In this document: in pieces, positions 17,318 through 26,209 of the stretch
How the letters are laid out: each line of letters begins with the position of its first letter
Position numbering within the stretch: the first letter of the stretch is position 1
Origin: CAWUEX02 sp038148375
GTDB lineage: Bacteria > Pseudomonadota > Alphaproteobacteria > Rhodospirillales > Rhodospirillaceae
Reading direction: 5' to 3'
Assembly: GCA_038148375.1 (NCBI GenBank)
Contig: JAYQVH010000010.1
Coordinates: 1 to 64,000, forward strand
Length of the DNA: 64,000 nt
Made by a program: the position numbers and the translations under genes
Notes under the pieces: generated by a model
The model's input: the letters and a program-made list of their open reading frames with translations, nothing else
Database searches by the model: none
Told to the model about the DNA's origin: nothing

Positions 17318-18697
17318 ATGATGGACCCAGGCACACCCCACACGTCCGGCCAGTTGCCTCTCAGGCTGAAAATCGGCTGGGGGATCGGCACGCTGCCGAT
17401 GTCGGCGATGTTCAACGCCATCGGCGTCTTGCTGTTGGCTTTCCTGGTCGAGCACATCGGCATCGCGGCCGGTTTAGCCGGGTTGTTGATCCTGGTGTCC
17501 AAAATTTATGACGCCGTCACGGACCCACTGATGGGGTTGATCACGGACCGGACCAAGAGCCGTTGGGGCCGGCGCCGTCCCTTTCTCGTCCTGGGCGGGG
17601 TTCTGGCCGGCGGTTCGTTCATCATGATGTTCACCGTGCCGCAGTTCGACAGCCAAACCGCGCTCATCGTGTACGTCGTCGCGGCGCTTCTGCTCAACGC
17701 GACTGCGTATACTGTCTTCAATGTGCCGTACCTCGCCATGCCGGCGGAGATGACCAACGACCCGGATGAGCGCACGGCGATGATGTCGTATCGGGTGAGC
17801 GCCGTCGCGGGCGGTCAGATCATTTCATCCGTACTGGGTCCGGTAATCATTGCGTACTTCGGCGGTGGGTTACTCGGCCATTCCGTGATGTCGGTTTTTG
17901 TCGGCGTGGCGATTATCGCGCTGTGCGCGACATGCTTCTGGATGACGCATGATGCGGCCTATACGACTCAGATCACGGATCACGGGATTAGCCTGACCAA
18001 GCAATTTTCCCTGGCGGTTCAGAACCGTCCCTTTGTCGTTCTGCTGTTGGTCAAATTCACGCAGCTCTTCGGATTCGCCATTTTTCTCGCCGCGCTGCCG
18101 CTGCTGTTTACGCGCATTCTCGAGGTCTCCTACGCCTACCTGGGTAGCTATTATCTGTTTCAGGCGGGGACGACCGTGCTGTCGCAGCCCGCGTGGGTCG
18201 CAGCGAGCAGCCGGATCGGCAAACCGTTAACATATGTATGTGCGGCGGCGATATTTGGCGTGTCATCGGCCTCATGGGTGTTCGGCACGGCAGCCGATCC
18301 CGAATGGTATATTTATGTGCGCGCGTCTGTCGCAGGCGTTGGGGCCGGCGGCCTGCTGCTCATCGGCCAATCCCTGCTGCCGGATACGATCGAATACGAC
18401 TACCGGCGCACCGGCCTGCGCCGCGAAGGCATTTTCGCAGGCGTTTATACGACCGTGGAAAAGGTGTCGTTCGCTTTTGGCCCCGCGGTGCTGGGTCTGA
18501 TCCTCAGCGCTTACGGCTGGGCGGAAGCACAGGACGGCAGACCGGTCGCACAAACGGCGGAGGCTTTGGCATCGATCGACATCGCCGTGTTGATCCCGGG
18601 CGCGACGTTGGTCCTGAGCTGCCTGTGCCTGCTGTTTTACAAACTGGATGCGGGAACGCTGGCGGGAACGCAGCGCGTGACGGACCGCACAGACTGA
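17318..18697 (+). CDS. MFS transporter of the GPH (glycoside-pentoside-hexuronide) cation symporter type
   Basis: The 459-residue inner-membrane protein with about 12 helices shows the GPH-type loops: KIYDAVTDPLMGLITDRT after helix 2 and SRWGRRRPFL following. Helix-4 region FNVPYLAMPAEMT is typical of MelB-like carriers. Such proteins couple sugar or glycoside uptake to Na+ or H+. AAAGGA precedes the start; the second ATG, three bases on, is equally possible. The last 426 bases are also open antisense as the tail of the facing propeller gene, which is odd for two real genes. Confidence 0.87.
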   Translation: MMDPGTPHTSGQLPLRLKIGWGIGTLPMSAMFNAIGVLLLAFLVEHIGIAAGLAGLLILVSKIYDAVTDPLMGLITDRTKSRWGRRRPFLVLGGVLAGGSFIMMFTVPQFDSQTALIVYVVAALLLNATAYTVFNVPYLAMPAEMTNDPDERTAMMSYRVSAVAGGQIISSVLGPVIIAYFGGGLLGHSVMSVFVGVAIIALCATCFWMTHDAAYTTQITDHGISLTKQFSLAVQNRPFVVLLLVKFTQLFGFAIFLAALPLLFTRILEVSYAYLGSYYLFQAGTTVLSQPAWVAASSRIGKPLTYVCAAAIFGVSSASWVFGTAADPEWYIYVRASVAGVGAGGLLLIGQSLLPDTIEYDYRRTGLRREGIFAGVYTTVEKVSFAFGPAVLGLILSAYGWAEAQDGRPVAQTAEALASIDIAVLIPGATLVLSCLCLLFYKLDAGTLAGTQRVTDRTD

Positions 18698-19786
18698 CCG
18701 TCCCTCTTGCCCGAAGGTCACCGCATAGACGGGCGCCAAGTGCGCGGTGATCAGCTGCCATGAATCGCCGCCGTTGGCGCTGTGCCACAGCGCGCCGGTG
18801 GTCGAGCCCATCAGCAGTTCCTCGCCGGTATCATCAACCTTAAAGGCGTGGCGATAGATGAGATCGAACGCGTTGTCCTGCGGCAGCCCGTTGCGTAGCG
18901 TCTCGAACGTTTTGCCGCCGTCGCGGGTCCGGTTTACGATGACTTTGCCGTCGACAGGATAACGAAACTCATCCTTCTTCGCCGGCGCGAACCACGCGGT
19001 ATCGGGATCGTGGGGATGCACAGCCACCGGAAATCCGAAATTCGACACCGGCACGTCGGTCAGCTCGTGCCAGCTCTGCAAGTCATCGGCGCAGCGGAAC
19101 ATGGCATTGTGATGCTGGCACCACCAGACATCGGGCGCTGCGGGACACTGGACGATCAAGTGGGAATCCTGGATCCCGGGATCGTACTTTGCGTCTTCTG
19201 GCACATACGCGGCCCACATCCCCTGAGACCCGACGCGCCAGGATCCGCCGTCGTCCTCGCTGACCCACACGCCGCCGCAGGACACCCCGATGGCAATGCG
19301 CTTGCCGTCGCGCGGATCGATGCAAATGGAGTGAATGCCGGGTTCGTCCGCGCCGCCGCCAAACCATTTTTGGCGTTCGGGCATGGTCCATAAGCTTTCG
19401 ACCAGGTGCCAGGTGTCGCCGCGGTCGTCGGAGCGGAACAAACCGCCCGGCAGCGTGCCGGCCCACACACGGCCGGGCTGATCGGCCGCGCCGGCCGCGA
19501 GCACCCATATCATTTTGAGCGAAGGCCCGTCCTCGCCCTCCGGCGCCGTGGGATACTTCGGCGAATCAAGTTCGTGCCAGGTTGCGCCGGCATCGGACGA
19601 CCGGTGCACTTTGACACCGAAATGGCCGAGATCGAGCGCGGCATACAACGTGCCATCACGCCCATCGGCCAGCATGTTGGTCACCGGCTGGCCGATGAAA
19701 TGGGTTGCGGTGTGCGACCAGGCACCCCCTGCCTTGCCGTATTCGATGAGCCCCTTGCGGGTCGAAGCGAACATCCGATCGGCCAT
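18272..19786 (-). CDS. BNR/sialidase-like beta-propeller protein, with antisense C-terminal run-on
   Basis: Residues 1-359 form a beta-propeller built of BNR repeats (Asp-box motifs SSDAGATWHE, SDDRGDTWHL, SEDDGGSWRV, TRDGGKTFET, SANGGDSWQL). The family is annotated as exo-alpha-sialidase-like, but no sialidase arginine triad is evident and there is no signal peptide, so a cytoplasmic role is likely. Propeller sequence ends at PVYAVTFG near 18710. From there the frame continues for about 145 low-complexity, Arg/Gln-rich residues antisense to the GPH gene, with no family-like content. The likely true end is near 18700; a lost stop or small indel would explain the tail. The MoaD-like gene follows 27 bases downstream of the other end, in the same direction and upstream in transcription. 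Confidence 0.78.
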   Translation of the reverse strand: MADRMFASTRKGLIEYGKAGGAWSHTATHFIGQPVTNMLADGRDGTLYAALDLGHFGVKVHRSSDAGATWHELDSPKYPTAPEGEDGPSLKMIWVLAAGAADQPGRVWAGTLPGGLFRSDDRGDTWHLVESLWTMPERQKWFGGGADEPGIHSICIDPRDGKRIAIGVSCGGVWVSEDDGGSWRVGSQGMWAAYVPEDAKYDPGIQDSHLIVQCPAAPDVWWCQHHNAMFRCADDLQSWHELTDVPVSNFGFPVAVHPHDPDTAWFAPAKKDEFRYPVDGKVIVNRTRDGGKTFETLRNGLPQDNAFDLIYRHAFKVDDTGEELLMGSTTGALWHSANGGDSWQLITAHLAPVYAVTFGQEGRSVCAVRHALRSRQRSRIQFVKQQAQAAQDQRRARDQHGDVDRCQSLRRLCDRSAVLCFRPAVSAEDQTQHRGAKSERHLFHGRINACENAFAAQAGAPVVVFDRIRQQGLADEQQAAGPNACDRRAHINIPFGIGCRAEHP

Positions 19787-19813
19787 GGTGCGTGTTCCTT
19801 CCCTCAGTGAGTC

Positions 19814-20083
19814 CTAGCCCCCGGACAGGGCTTGGAGGACGTGTATCTCGGTACCCATATCGACAGAGGCCTTGAGGACGGCAGGATCGCGGTTCAGTTC
19901 TCCACCGATAAAAATCGCGACATGCTTGCGCACGCGATCCTGATCGTCGAGCACATAGCCTTTGAGCTTGGGATACTGTGGCCAAATCTCTGCCAATGCA
20001 TCGCCGACGGTCGCGCCGGAGACCGTCACCGGGTCTTTGGGCGCAACGCCATCGAGATGGGCCGTAAAATGCACGACGGGCAT
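19814..20083 (-). CDS. MoaD/ThiS-like ubiquitin-fold protein with C-terminal diglycine
   Basis: An 89-residue beta-grasp protein ending in QALSGG, the diglycine tail that E1-like enzymes adenylate in MoaD, ThiS and related sulfur carriers or modifiers. The core shows TVGDALAEIWPQYPKLKGYVL (residues split by a turn) and VAIFIGGELN, like ThiS/MoaD. I chose ATG 20083 because AGGTGA sits five bases upstream; a GTG at 20092 adds three residues. No moaE, thiG, E1 or JAMM-protease gene lies near. It is transcribed just ahead of the BNR propeller, 27 bases apart, so the two are very likely one operon. The partner pathway is unknown. Confidence 0.85.
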   Translation of the reverse strand: MPVVHFTAHLDGVAPKDPVTVSGATVGDALAEIWPQYPKLKGYVLDDQDRVRKHVAIFIGGELNRDPAVLKASVDMGTEIHVLQALSGG

Positions 20084-20177
20084 GAGCGTCACCTGCGTTC
20101 CGACCTACCGGCCAGGGTTGCCAGTTGACACGGATGGTGCAGGATGATGGCTCGCGGTGCAATCTCAGTCCGAAGAC

Positions 20178-21203
20178 ATGTCAGACCCAGACCTCCTAAA
20201 GCAGTTTAAGCGCGGCGTTTATATTCATGCGCCGGATCAAACCCTGACCCATTTTTCCGGCTGCCTGATCGAAGGGCTTGTTGCCCTCGGCGTGCCGGTC
20301 CGGACCAACGCGACTCAGCTGACGTCCCGCCCCGCTTCGATGCCGCTGGACGGCGTAGATCTTGCCTCGTTGCACAGCGACCCCTTAACCGGATTTGCGG
20401 CCTACCTCATTGACATATCGTCGACGAATGCCTTCGTACCGGTAGAGGGGTTGTCGCCGGTCGCCTACATCACCACCAGCGATATCAGCGTGTTCTGCGA
20501 GATACCCCAACCGCATCTGCTCTTTGCCGCGCATGGCAGCCGGGCGGCGGTGAAACCGGGGCGGCGCATACCGATTGCGTTCGGACTGACCGAGCGGCTT
20601 ATCGCGCGGACAGAATCGCAGCTGCCGATGGCGGAGCGTGACCAAAACGCGCTGCACTCGTTCCGCCCGACACTGCAGCAAGGCGTACGCGCCCTGCTCG
20701 ATCTGGCGTTCGTGCCCGACCTGCAAAAAGTGCTGCCCGTGGAATACATCAACATTCCACCGGGCCATTACATTGAGGCGCTAAAAAAGAGCGCCGTCTG
20801 CCTGTGTTACGGCGGCGATTTCTACAGCCAGATCCAGGGCAACGGCTGGTTCGACAAAAACCAGCCGGAGCTGGCGGCACTCCATCGCTTTCAAACCCTG
20901 GACGCGGCCGCGGTGCTGCGCTGGGACAGCTGGCGTTTCTGGGAGGCGCTGGCGGCAGGATGCGTCGCCGTGCATCTGGATTTCGAAAAATACGGCTTCG
21001 ACCTGCCGGTGATGCCGGAACCGTGGGTGCATTACGTTCCGCTCGATCTGGCGGACCTCAAAAGCAGCGCCGCCGCAGTGTGGGACCGGCGCGAACAATG
21101 GCCGGACATCGGCGCGCGGGGGCGGGCCTGGGCGGTCGAACATTATGCGCCGCAGCCGACGGCGAAGCGCGTTTTACAGGCCATGGCTGAGGTTTTGCCC
21201 TAG
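20178..21203 (+). CDS. Exostosin-like / glycosyltransferase-like protein
   Basis: A 341-residue cytoplasmic protein without membrane segments. The C-terminal half has the pattern of GT-B acceptor-processing proteins: SAVCLCYGGDF, then LRWDSWRFWEALAAGCVAV, a conserved switch from a stored name to a chosen structure, and ARGRAWAVEHYAP. The EALAAGCVAV box is shared by exostosin-like and glycosyl-transferase group 1 proteins. The N-terminus (GVYIHAPDQTLTHFSG) is unlike known donors sites. ATG 20178 is preferred to an upstream GTG at 20157. Its substrate is not known; it stands alone between the divergent MoaD gene and the NSS transporter. Confidence 0.65.
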   Translation: MSDPDLLKQFKRGVYIHAPDQTLTHFSGCLIEGLVALGVPVRTNATQLTSRPASMPLDGVDLASLHSDPLTGFAAYLIDISSTNAFVPVEGLSPVAYITTSDISVFCEIPQPHLLFAAHGSRAAVKPGRRIPIAFGLTERLIARTESQLPMAERDQNALHSFRPTLQQGVRALLDLAFVPDLQKVLPVEYINIPPGHYIEALKKSAVCLCYGGDFYSQIQGNGWFDKNQPELAALHRFQTLDAAAVLRWDSWRFWEALAAGCVAVHLDFEKYGFDLPVMPEPWVHYVPLDLADLKSSAAAVWDRREQWPDIGARGRAWAVEHYAPQPTAKRVLQAMAEVLP

Positions 21204-21264
21204 ACCCGATATCCGCTAGCATGCCGCAGACGTGTGGGGATGAGCGCGAAGGGGAGCAATCGGA

Positions 21265-22626
21265 ATGGCGTTCAAACATGAGACGTGGTCGTCCAATACG
21301 ACATTCTTGATGGCGGCAGTCGGGGCGGCAGTCGGCCTCGGCAACATTTGGCGCTTCCCGTACATAACCGGCACCAACGGCGGCGGGGCATTCGTACTTA
21401 TTTATCTGGCCGCGGTTGCCCTTATCGCCATACCGGTGCTGATCGCAGAAACCATGATCGGCCGCCATGGTCATATGAGCGCGCCGGTGTCGATGCAAAA
21501 AGCGGCGCAGGAAGTCGGCGCGTCGAATAACTGGGGCATCGTCGGCTGGCTCGGTGTCGCCGCGGCGTTTTTTATTCTGTCGTTTTACAGTGTGATCGGC
21601 GGTTGGGTTATCGCCTATGTCCCCAAGACCGTTTCGGGCTCGTTCATCGGCATGGACGCGGACGCGGTCGGCGCGGACTTTAATGCGCTGTTGGGTGATC
21701 CGGTTTCGGTGGTGTTTTGGCATACGGTGTTCATTGCCGTAACGGTTGGCATCGTCACCCACGGCATTAAGTTCGGACTCGAACGCGCGGTGTCATTCAT
21801 GATGCCGGCACTCTTCATCATGCTGGTTGTGATTGTCGGCTACGCCATCGCTGCCGGGGATTTTGGAGCGGGGATGGCGTTCCTGTTCGCGCCCGACTTC
21901 TCGAAAATTTCGGCAGACGTGATCCTCGCCGCCATAGGTCAGGCGTTTTTCTCCATCGGGGTCGGCATCGGCATCATGTTCACCTACGGCGCCTATCTAC
22001 CCGATAACATTCCCCTGCCGCGTGCCTGTGTGTTGATCGCCATCGCCGACACTTTGGTCGCCGTGCTCGCCGGCGTCGCAATTTTTCCCATCGTCTTCGC
22101 CAATGGGCTCAATCCCGCCGCCGGACCGGGCTTGGTATTCGTCACTCTGCCCCTGGCGTTCGGGCAGATGACCGGCGGCACCATTATCGGCACAGCCTTC
22201 TTTGTTCTGCTCGGGTTTGCCGCCTTGACCTCTGCGATTTCACTGCTGGAAGTGCCGGTGTCATGGCTGGAAGAGCGCAAAGGCTGGACCCGGCGCAGCG
22301 CGACCTTTGCTATCGGCGGCGCGATTTGGCTTGTCGGCCTGGCGTCCGGCCTCTCCACCAATGTCTGGTCCGAGGTCTACCTGCTCGGCTTTATCGAGAA
22401 GTTCAAGACCACGGGCATCCTCGATCTGGTCGATTACATCACCGGTCAGGCTCTGTTGCCGCTCGGCGGCATGCTCATCGCCGTGTTTGCCGGATGGTGG
22501 ATGAAGGCCAATGTGCTGACCGAGGAGCTCGGCATGAGCGCCTCAATGTTCAAAATGTGGCGTTTCCTGGTACGGTTCGTCGCCCCGGTTGGAATCCTCT
22601 GGGTGCTGGCTTCGGCCTGGTTTTAG
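21265..22626 (+). CDS. Sodium:neurotransmitter symporter family (NSS/SNF) transporter
   Basis: A 453-residue inner-membrane carrier with about 11-12 helices. The first helix carries the highly characteristic VGLGNIWRFPYI and NGGGAF segments that build the two sodium sites and the substrate pocket, as in LeuT. Bacterial members take up amino acids such as leucine, tryptophan or tyrosine with Na+. The C-terminus is short, as in bacterial members. It starts after GGGGAGCAATCGG and converges with the TPP gene eight bases beyond its stop; I see no terminator hairpin between them. Confidence 0.93.
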   Translation: MAFKHETWSSNTTFLMAAVGAAVGLGNIWRFPYITGTNGGGAFVLIYLAAVALIAIPVLIAETMIGRHGHMSAPVSMQKAAQEVGASNNWGIVGWLGVAAAFFILSFYSVIGGWVIAYVPKTVSGSFIGMDADAVGADFNALLGDPVSVVFWHTVFIAVTVGIVTHGIKFGLERAVSFMMPALFIMLVVIVGYAIAAGDFGAGMAFLFAPDFSKISADVILAAIGQAFFSIGVGIGIMFTYGAYLPDNIPLPRACVLIAIADTLVAVLAGVAIFPIVFANGLNPAAGPGLVFVTLPLAFGQMTGGTIIGTAFFVLLGFAALTSAISLLEVPVSWLEERKGWTRRSATFAIGGAIWLVGLASGLSTNVWSEVYLLGFIEKFKTTGILDLVDYITGQALLPLGGMLIAVFAGWWMKANVLTEELGMSASMFKMWRFLVRFVAPVGILWVLASAWF

Positions 22627-22634
22627 GCCGGCCC

Positions 22635-24395
22635 TTAAAAATCGTACTGGGCGGCCTGCGATACCTTGAGATCACTGAATGCGATGGTTTGCACCAGCGG
22701 GTCTTTCTTGCGCACCAGGCCGGCCTCGCCGTCGACCAGGATGTTGACCACCACCGGGCCGTCGCTGACGGCGCGGTACGCTCTCTTCATGGTCGCGTCC
22801 AGTTTGGCCGGATCGTCAACCTTCAGCGACATCGCGCCAAACGCCTGACCGATCAATTGATAATCGTTGTGGCCGAGTTCGCAGTTGATGACCTCGCCGA
22901 GTTGCACGATCTGACCGTGTTTCTCCGTTCCCCAGCAGCCATCGTTGCAGATCACCACCATCAGCGGTAAGCCCGCCATCACGGCAGCGTTGATCTCGGC
23001 ACAATAAAAGCCGAACGCGCCGTCGCCGGTCACCAGCACGACCGGACGTGGTTTGGTGCCATTCTTCTCCGCTTCTTCTTTGGACGCCGCCGCCGCGCCG
23101 ACGGCGAGCGGCAACGCGGTTCCCATGCATCCGACCGGGTAATGATCCAGGAACGAGCGTTCGGCGCGCACTTGCAGGAAACCGTGCATCCAGTTCTGCG
23201 TATCGGCACCGTCGCCGGCGTAGATCGTGGTCTTGGGCATATACGCGGTGATCGCACGCGCCATGTCGATGGGCTGAATCGGACCGCCGGCCGGACTCTT
23301 CGCCAGTTCGCCAATGCGATCGAGACGCGGCTTGAGCGCTTTCCTGATCCATGACGGATCGGCCTTGGGTTTAACCTTCATCTTGCGCAGTGCCTTGTGC
23401 AGCATTTCCACCGCGCGCCGGGCATCGCTGACGACCCCGACATGGATTGGACGATTGCGGCCGATTTCCTCCGGCTCAATATCGATCTGAATGAATTTGG
23501 CCTTACGGTCGAAGCGGGGCGCGAGGCCATAGGCCATGCGCTGTGTCAGACGCATGCCCAGTACCACGACCACATCCGCGGCGGCCGGCGTCAGATTGGC
23601 CAGCGGCCAGGAGTAACTCAGGACGTTGTCTTCCGGCACGAGACCGCGGCCAAGCGCATTGGCGAACACCGGAATGTTGTACGCCTTGATGAACTTTTTC
23701 AGCGCTGAACCGGCGCCGGACAGGGTCGCACCTGAGCCAGCAAGAATGAGCGGGCGCTTGGCTTTAGACAGCAGCAACGCGGCTTCGGCGATTGCTTCGG
23801 TATCAGGTTCTGGCTGCGGAACGTGCGTCGGATCCGGATTAACACCTTCGGCGTATTCAATGGCGGCTCCCTGGAAACCGTTGGGGATGCCGAGCACCGC
23901 GACACCTGGACGGCCTGACGTGCAATGGCGCACCGCGACTTCGACGTACTCCTGCAGGCGATCAACGTCGGGCACCAGTTGGCAATACTTGACGAAGGGC
24001 GACACCATCTCAAGCACGTTGGAGGGATACCCGCCCTGCGCGTCGGCGCGGTTGCCGTAGGGCATGGTCAGCAAAACCAAGACCGGAGAGCACGCACCAT
24101 GCGCGGTGAGAATCCCCGTCATGGCATTCGGCAATCCGTGTTCGGCGTTGATCAACGCCACACCGAGCTTTCCGGTCACTCGTGCATAACCGTCCGCAGC
24201 CCCGACCGTAGCCGATTCATTACGCCCCGGAATGATGGTGATTTTTTCTTTCGCCATTTCGACAAGCAAATGGCCATGTGCCGTTCCCGCCAAACAAAAG
24301 GCTGTGGTGAGATCGTACTTCTTGAGCGCACGCATCATCAGCTGCGCCCCGGTCATTTGGTTTGGGCGGCGGTTGGGTTTTGTTTTGGCGGCCAT
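22635..24395 (-). CDS. Thiamine-pyrophosphate enzyme, acetolactate-synthase-like (copy 1)
   Basis: A 586-residue TPP enzyme with the three-domain layout of acetolactate synthase, oxalyl-CoA decarboxylase and similar enzymes: N-terminal Pyr domain with the activating Glu in GRNESATVGAADGYAR, central Rossmann domain, C-terminal PP domain with the Mg/TPP motif VTGDGAFGFY...ICNDGCWG. It therefore cleaves or makes a C-C bond next to a carbonyl; no Arg or FAD signature fixes the substrate. It is the last gene of a minus-strand run with a close relative (next upstream), an M24 protein and an alcohol dehydrogenase. It is likely catabolic rather than an IlvB, because no small regulatory subunit adjoins. 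Confidence 0.85.
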   Translation of the reverse strand: MAAKTKPNRRPNQMTGAQLMMRALKKYDLTTAFCLAGTAHGHLLVEMAKEKITIIPGRNESATVGAADGYARVTGKLGVALINAEHGLPNAMTGILTAHGACSPVLVLLTMPYGNRADAQGGYPSNVLEMVSPFVKYCQLVPDVDRLQEYVEVAVRHCTSGRPGVAVLGIPNGFQGAAIEYAEGVNPDPTHVPQPEPDTEAIAEAALLLSKAKRPLILAGSGATLSGAGSALKKFIKAYNIPVFANALGRGLVPEDNVLSYSWPLANLTPAAADVVVVLGMRLTQRMAYGLAPRFDRKAKFIQIDIEPEEIGRNRPIHVGVVSDARRAVEMLHKALRKMKVKPKADPSWIRKALKPRLDRIGELAKSPAGGPIQPIDMARAITAYMPKTTIYAGDGADTQNWMHGFLQVRAERSFLDHYPVGCMGTALPLAVGAAAASKEEAEKNGTKPRPVVLVTGDGAFGFYCAEINAAVMAGLPLMVVICNDGCWGTEKHGQIVQLGEVINCELGHNDYQLIGQAFGAMSLKVDDPAKLDATMKRAYRAVSDGPVVVNILVDGEAGLVRKKDPLVQTIAFSDLKVSQAAQYDF

Positions 24396-24443
24396 AACAT
24401 TTCCTCTTCGCGCGTCGCTGAGGCGACATGTTGATTTTGTCGC

Positions 24444-26201
24444 TTACGCGACGTCAGGCGTGTGATGCGTTTTCAAACTTGAGACGAGATCCTCGAAAGC
24501 GATGGTCTGAACCCGCGGATCCTGTTTGCGTACGAGTCCGGCCATCGGATCCGTGAGCACATTGATGACGCTGAACGTGTCGGCGGCAAACGCGCGCTTG
24601 AGCGCGGGCTTGACGCCAGCGGGCTGCTCGACCTTTTCGCCGCGTCCGCCGAACATCTGGCCGATGAGATGATAATCCCATTGGCCCAATTCGCAGTTAA
24701 TGGACTTGCCGACGGCGTTGAGCTGGCCGTGCTTTTCCGTGCCCCAGGCGCCGTCGTTGGAAATGATGCAAACGATCTTGAGATCGGCGAGCGCCGCGCC
24801 ATTGAACTCGGCGGCGTAAAATCCAAAGGCGCCGTCACCGGTAACCAGCACCACGGGGCGCGGGTTCGTGCCTGTTTCCGCGGCCAGATCGCGCGCGGCG
24901 GCGGCGGCGCCAACCGCCAGCGGCGTCCCGATCCCCATCGAGCCCAGCGGATAGTGATCCATGAAGCCGGGCGCGGTGCGAATGCGCAGGATGGCGTGCA
25001 TCCAGTTTTGGATGTCCGCGCCATCGCCGACGTAAATCGCGTCCTTGGGCATGACATCCATCAGGTCGCGGGCGATGCGGTAGGGGTGCACCGGCGCCTT
25101 GTCTTCGTGGCCAAGCTCCGCAATCCGCGCGAGACGCACCTTCATTGCCTTATTGACCCACGCCGGCGGGCCCGGGTTTTTGACTTTGCGTTTTTTCAGC
25201 GCCTTGTGCAGGGCCTCTATGGACAGCGCCACATCGCCGACGATCGGGACATCGACCATCCGGTTGCGGCCGATTTCCTCCGCCGCGACGTCGATCTGAA
25301 TGAACTTCGCCTTGGCGCTGAACCGAGGCGCCAGACCGTAGCCCATGCGTTCGGTCAGGCGCATGCCGCAGACGAGCACGACATCGGCCTCCTTGGCCGC
25401 GACTTGAGCGAGCGGCCAGGAAAAGCCGTGCACCAGATCTTCCGGCACGTGGCCGCGTCCAAGCGCGTTACCCAACACCGGAAAACCGAAGGCTTTGACG
25501 AATTTGCGCAACGCCGGACCGGCGCCGGACAGAGTCGCGCCGGTGCCGGAGAGAATCATCGGACGCTTGGCTTTTGCTAAGATGTCTGCGGCTTGCTCAA
25601 TTGCGTCGGCATTTGGCGCCGGCGGCACGGTCGGCGGCGGTGAAGAGAACTCACCCTCATCCAGCGCCGCTGCCTCGAAGTGCTGCGGAATACCGAGCAC
25701 GGCAACGCCAGGGCGTCCGGTCAACGCCTGACGCGCAGCAGCATGAACAAATTCTTCCAGCCGGTCCGCCGTAGGCACGCTGCGCGCCCATTTGACGTAA
25801 GGCTTGACTATATCGAGCCAGTCGTTGGGCCATTCGTCCGCCGCTTCGCGCTTGGGATCTGGCAATTGAGAGACCAGCACCACCACCGGCGTGCAGGCCT
25901 GATTTGCGGTAATGATCCCGGACATGGCGTTGGGCAGACCTTGATCCGCTTTGATCAACGCCACGCCGAGCCGTCCGGCGACGCGCGCATAACCGTCGGC
26001 GACAGCGATGGTCGCGGTTTCGTGACGGCCCGAGACAATCCCCATGTCACGGTTCTCGAAGGCAAACAAAAGATGCGTGTGCGCCGTGCCGGACAGGCAA
26101 GCGACGGTCTTCACGCCGTACGACTTGAGCGCGGCGGCGATGACATCCCCGCCGTTGCGCCGATTTGTTCGTCCGGATTGGGATTTCTTTTTACCAGCCA
26201 C
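24444..26201 (-). CDS. Thiamine-pyrophosphate enzyme, acetolactate-synthase-like (copy 2)
   Basis: A 585-residue tandem paralogue of the downstream TPP enzyme, colinear with it over the whole length. The activating Glu lies in GRHETATIAVADGYAR and the cofactor motif in VTGDGAFGFYAAEFNG...ISNDGAWG. Start is GTG with AGGAA seven bases before it, eight bases after the M24 stop. Sequence between the two copies is clearly diverged, especially in the first 30 residues and the linker near residue 190, so they are old duplicates and might be different-substrate enzymes or two subunits of one complex. Confidence 0.84.
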   Translation of the reverse strand: MAGKKKSQSGRTNRRNGGDVIAAALKSYGVKTVACLSGTAHTHLLFAFENRDMGIVSGRHETATIAVADGYARVAGRLGVALIKADQGLPNAMSGIITANQACTPVVVLVSQLPDPKREAADEWPNDWLDIVKPYVKWARSVPTADRLEEFVHAAARQALTGRPGVAVLGIPQHFEAAALDEGEFSSPPPTVPPAPNADAIEQAADILAKAKRPMILSGTGATLSGAGPALRKFVKAFGFPVLGNALGRGHVPEDLVHGFSWPLAQVAAKEADVVLVCGMRLTERMGYGLAPRFSAKAKFIQIDVAAEEIGRNRMVDVPIVGDVALSIEALHKALKKRKVKNPGPPAWVNKAMKVRLARIAELGHEDKAPVHPYRIARDLMDVMPKDAIYVGDGADIQNWMHAILRIRTAPGFMDHYPLGSMGIGTPLAVGAAAAARDLAAETGTNPRPVVLVTGDGAFGFYAAEFNGAALADLKIVCIISNDGAWGTEKHGQLNAVGKSINCELGQWDYHLIGQMFGGRGEKVEQPAGVKPALKRAFAADTFSVINVLTDPMAGLVRKQDPRVQTIAFEDLVSSLKTHHTPDVA

Positions 26202-26209
26202 GTCCGTTC

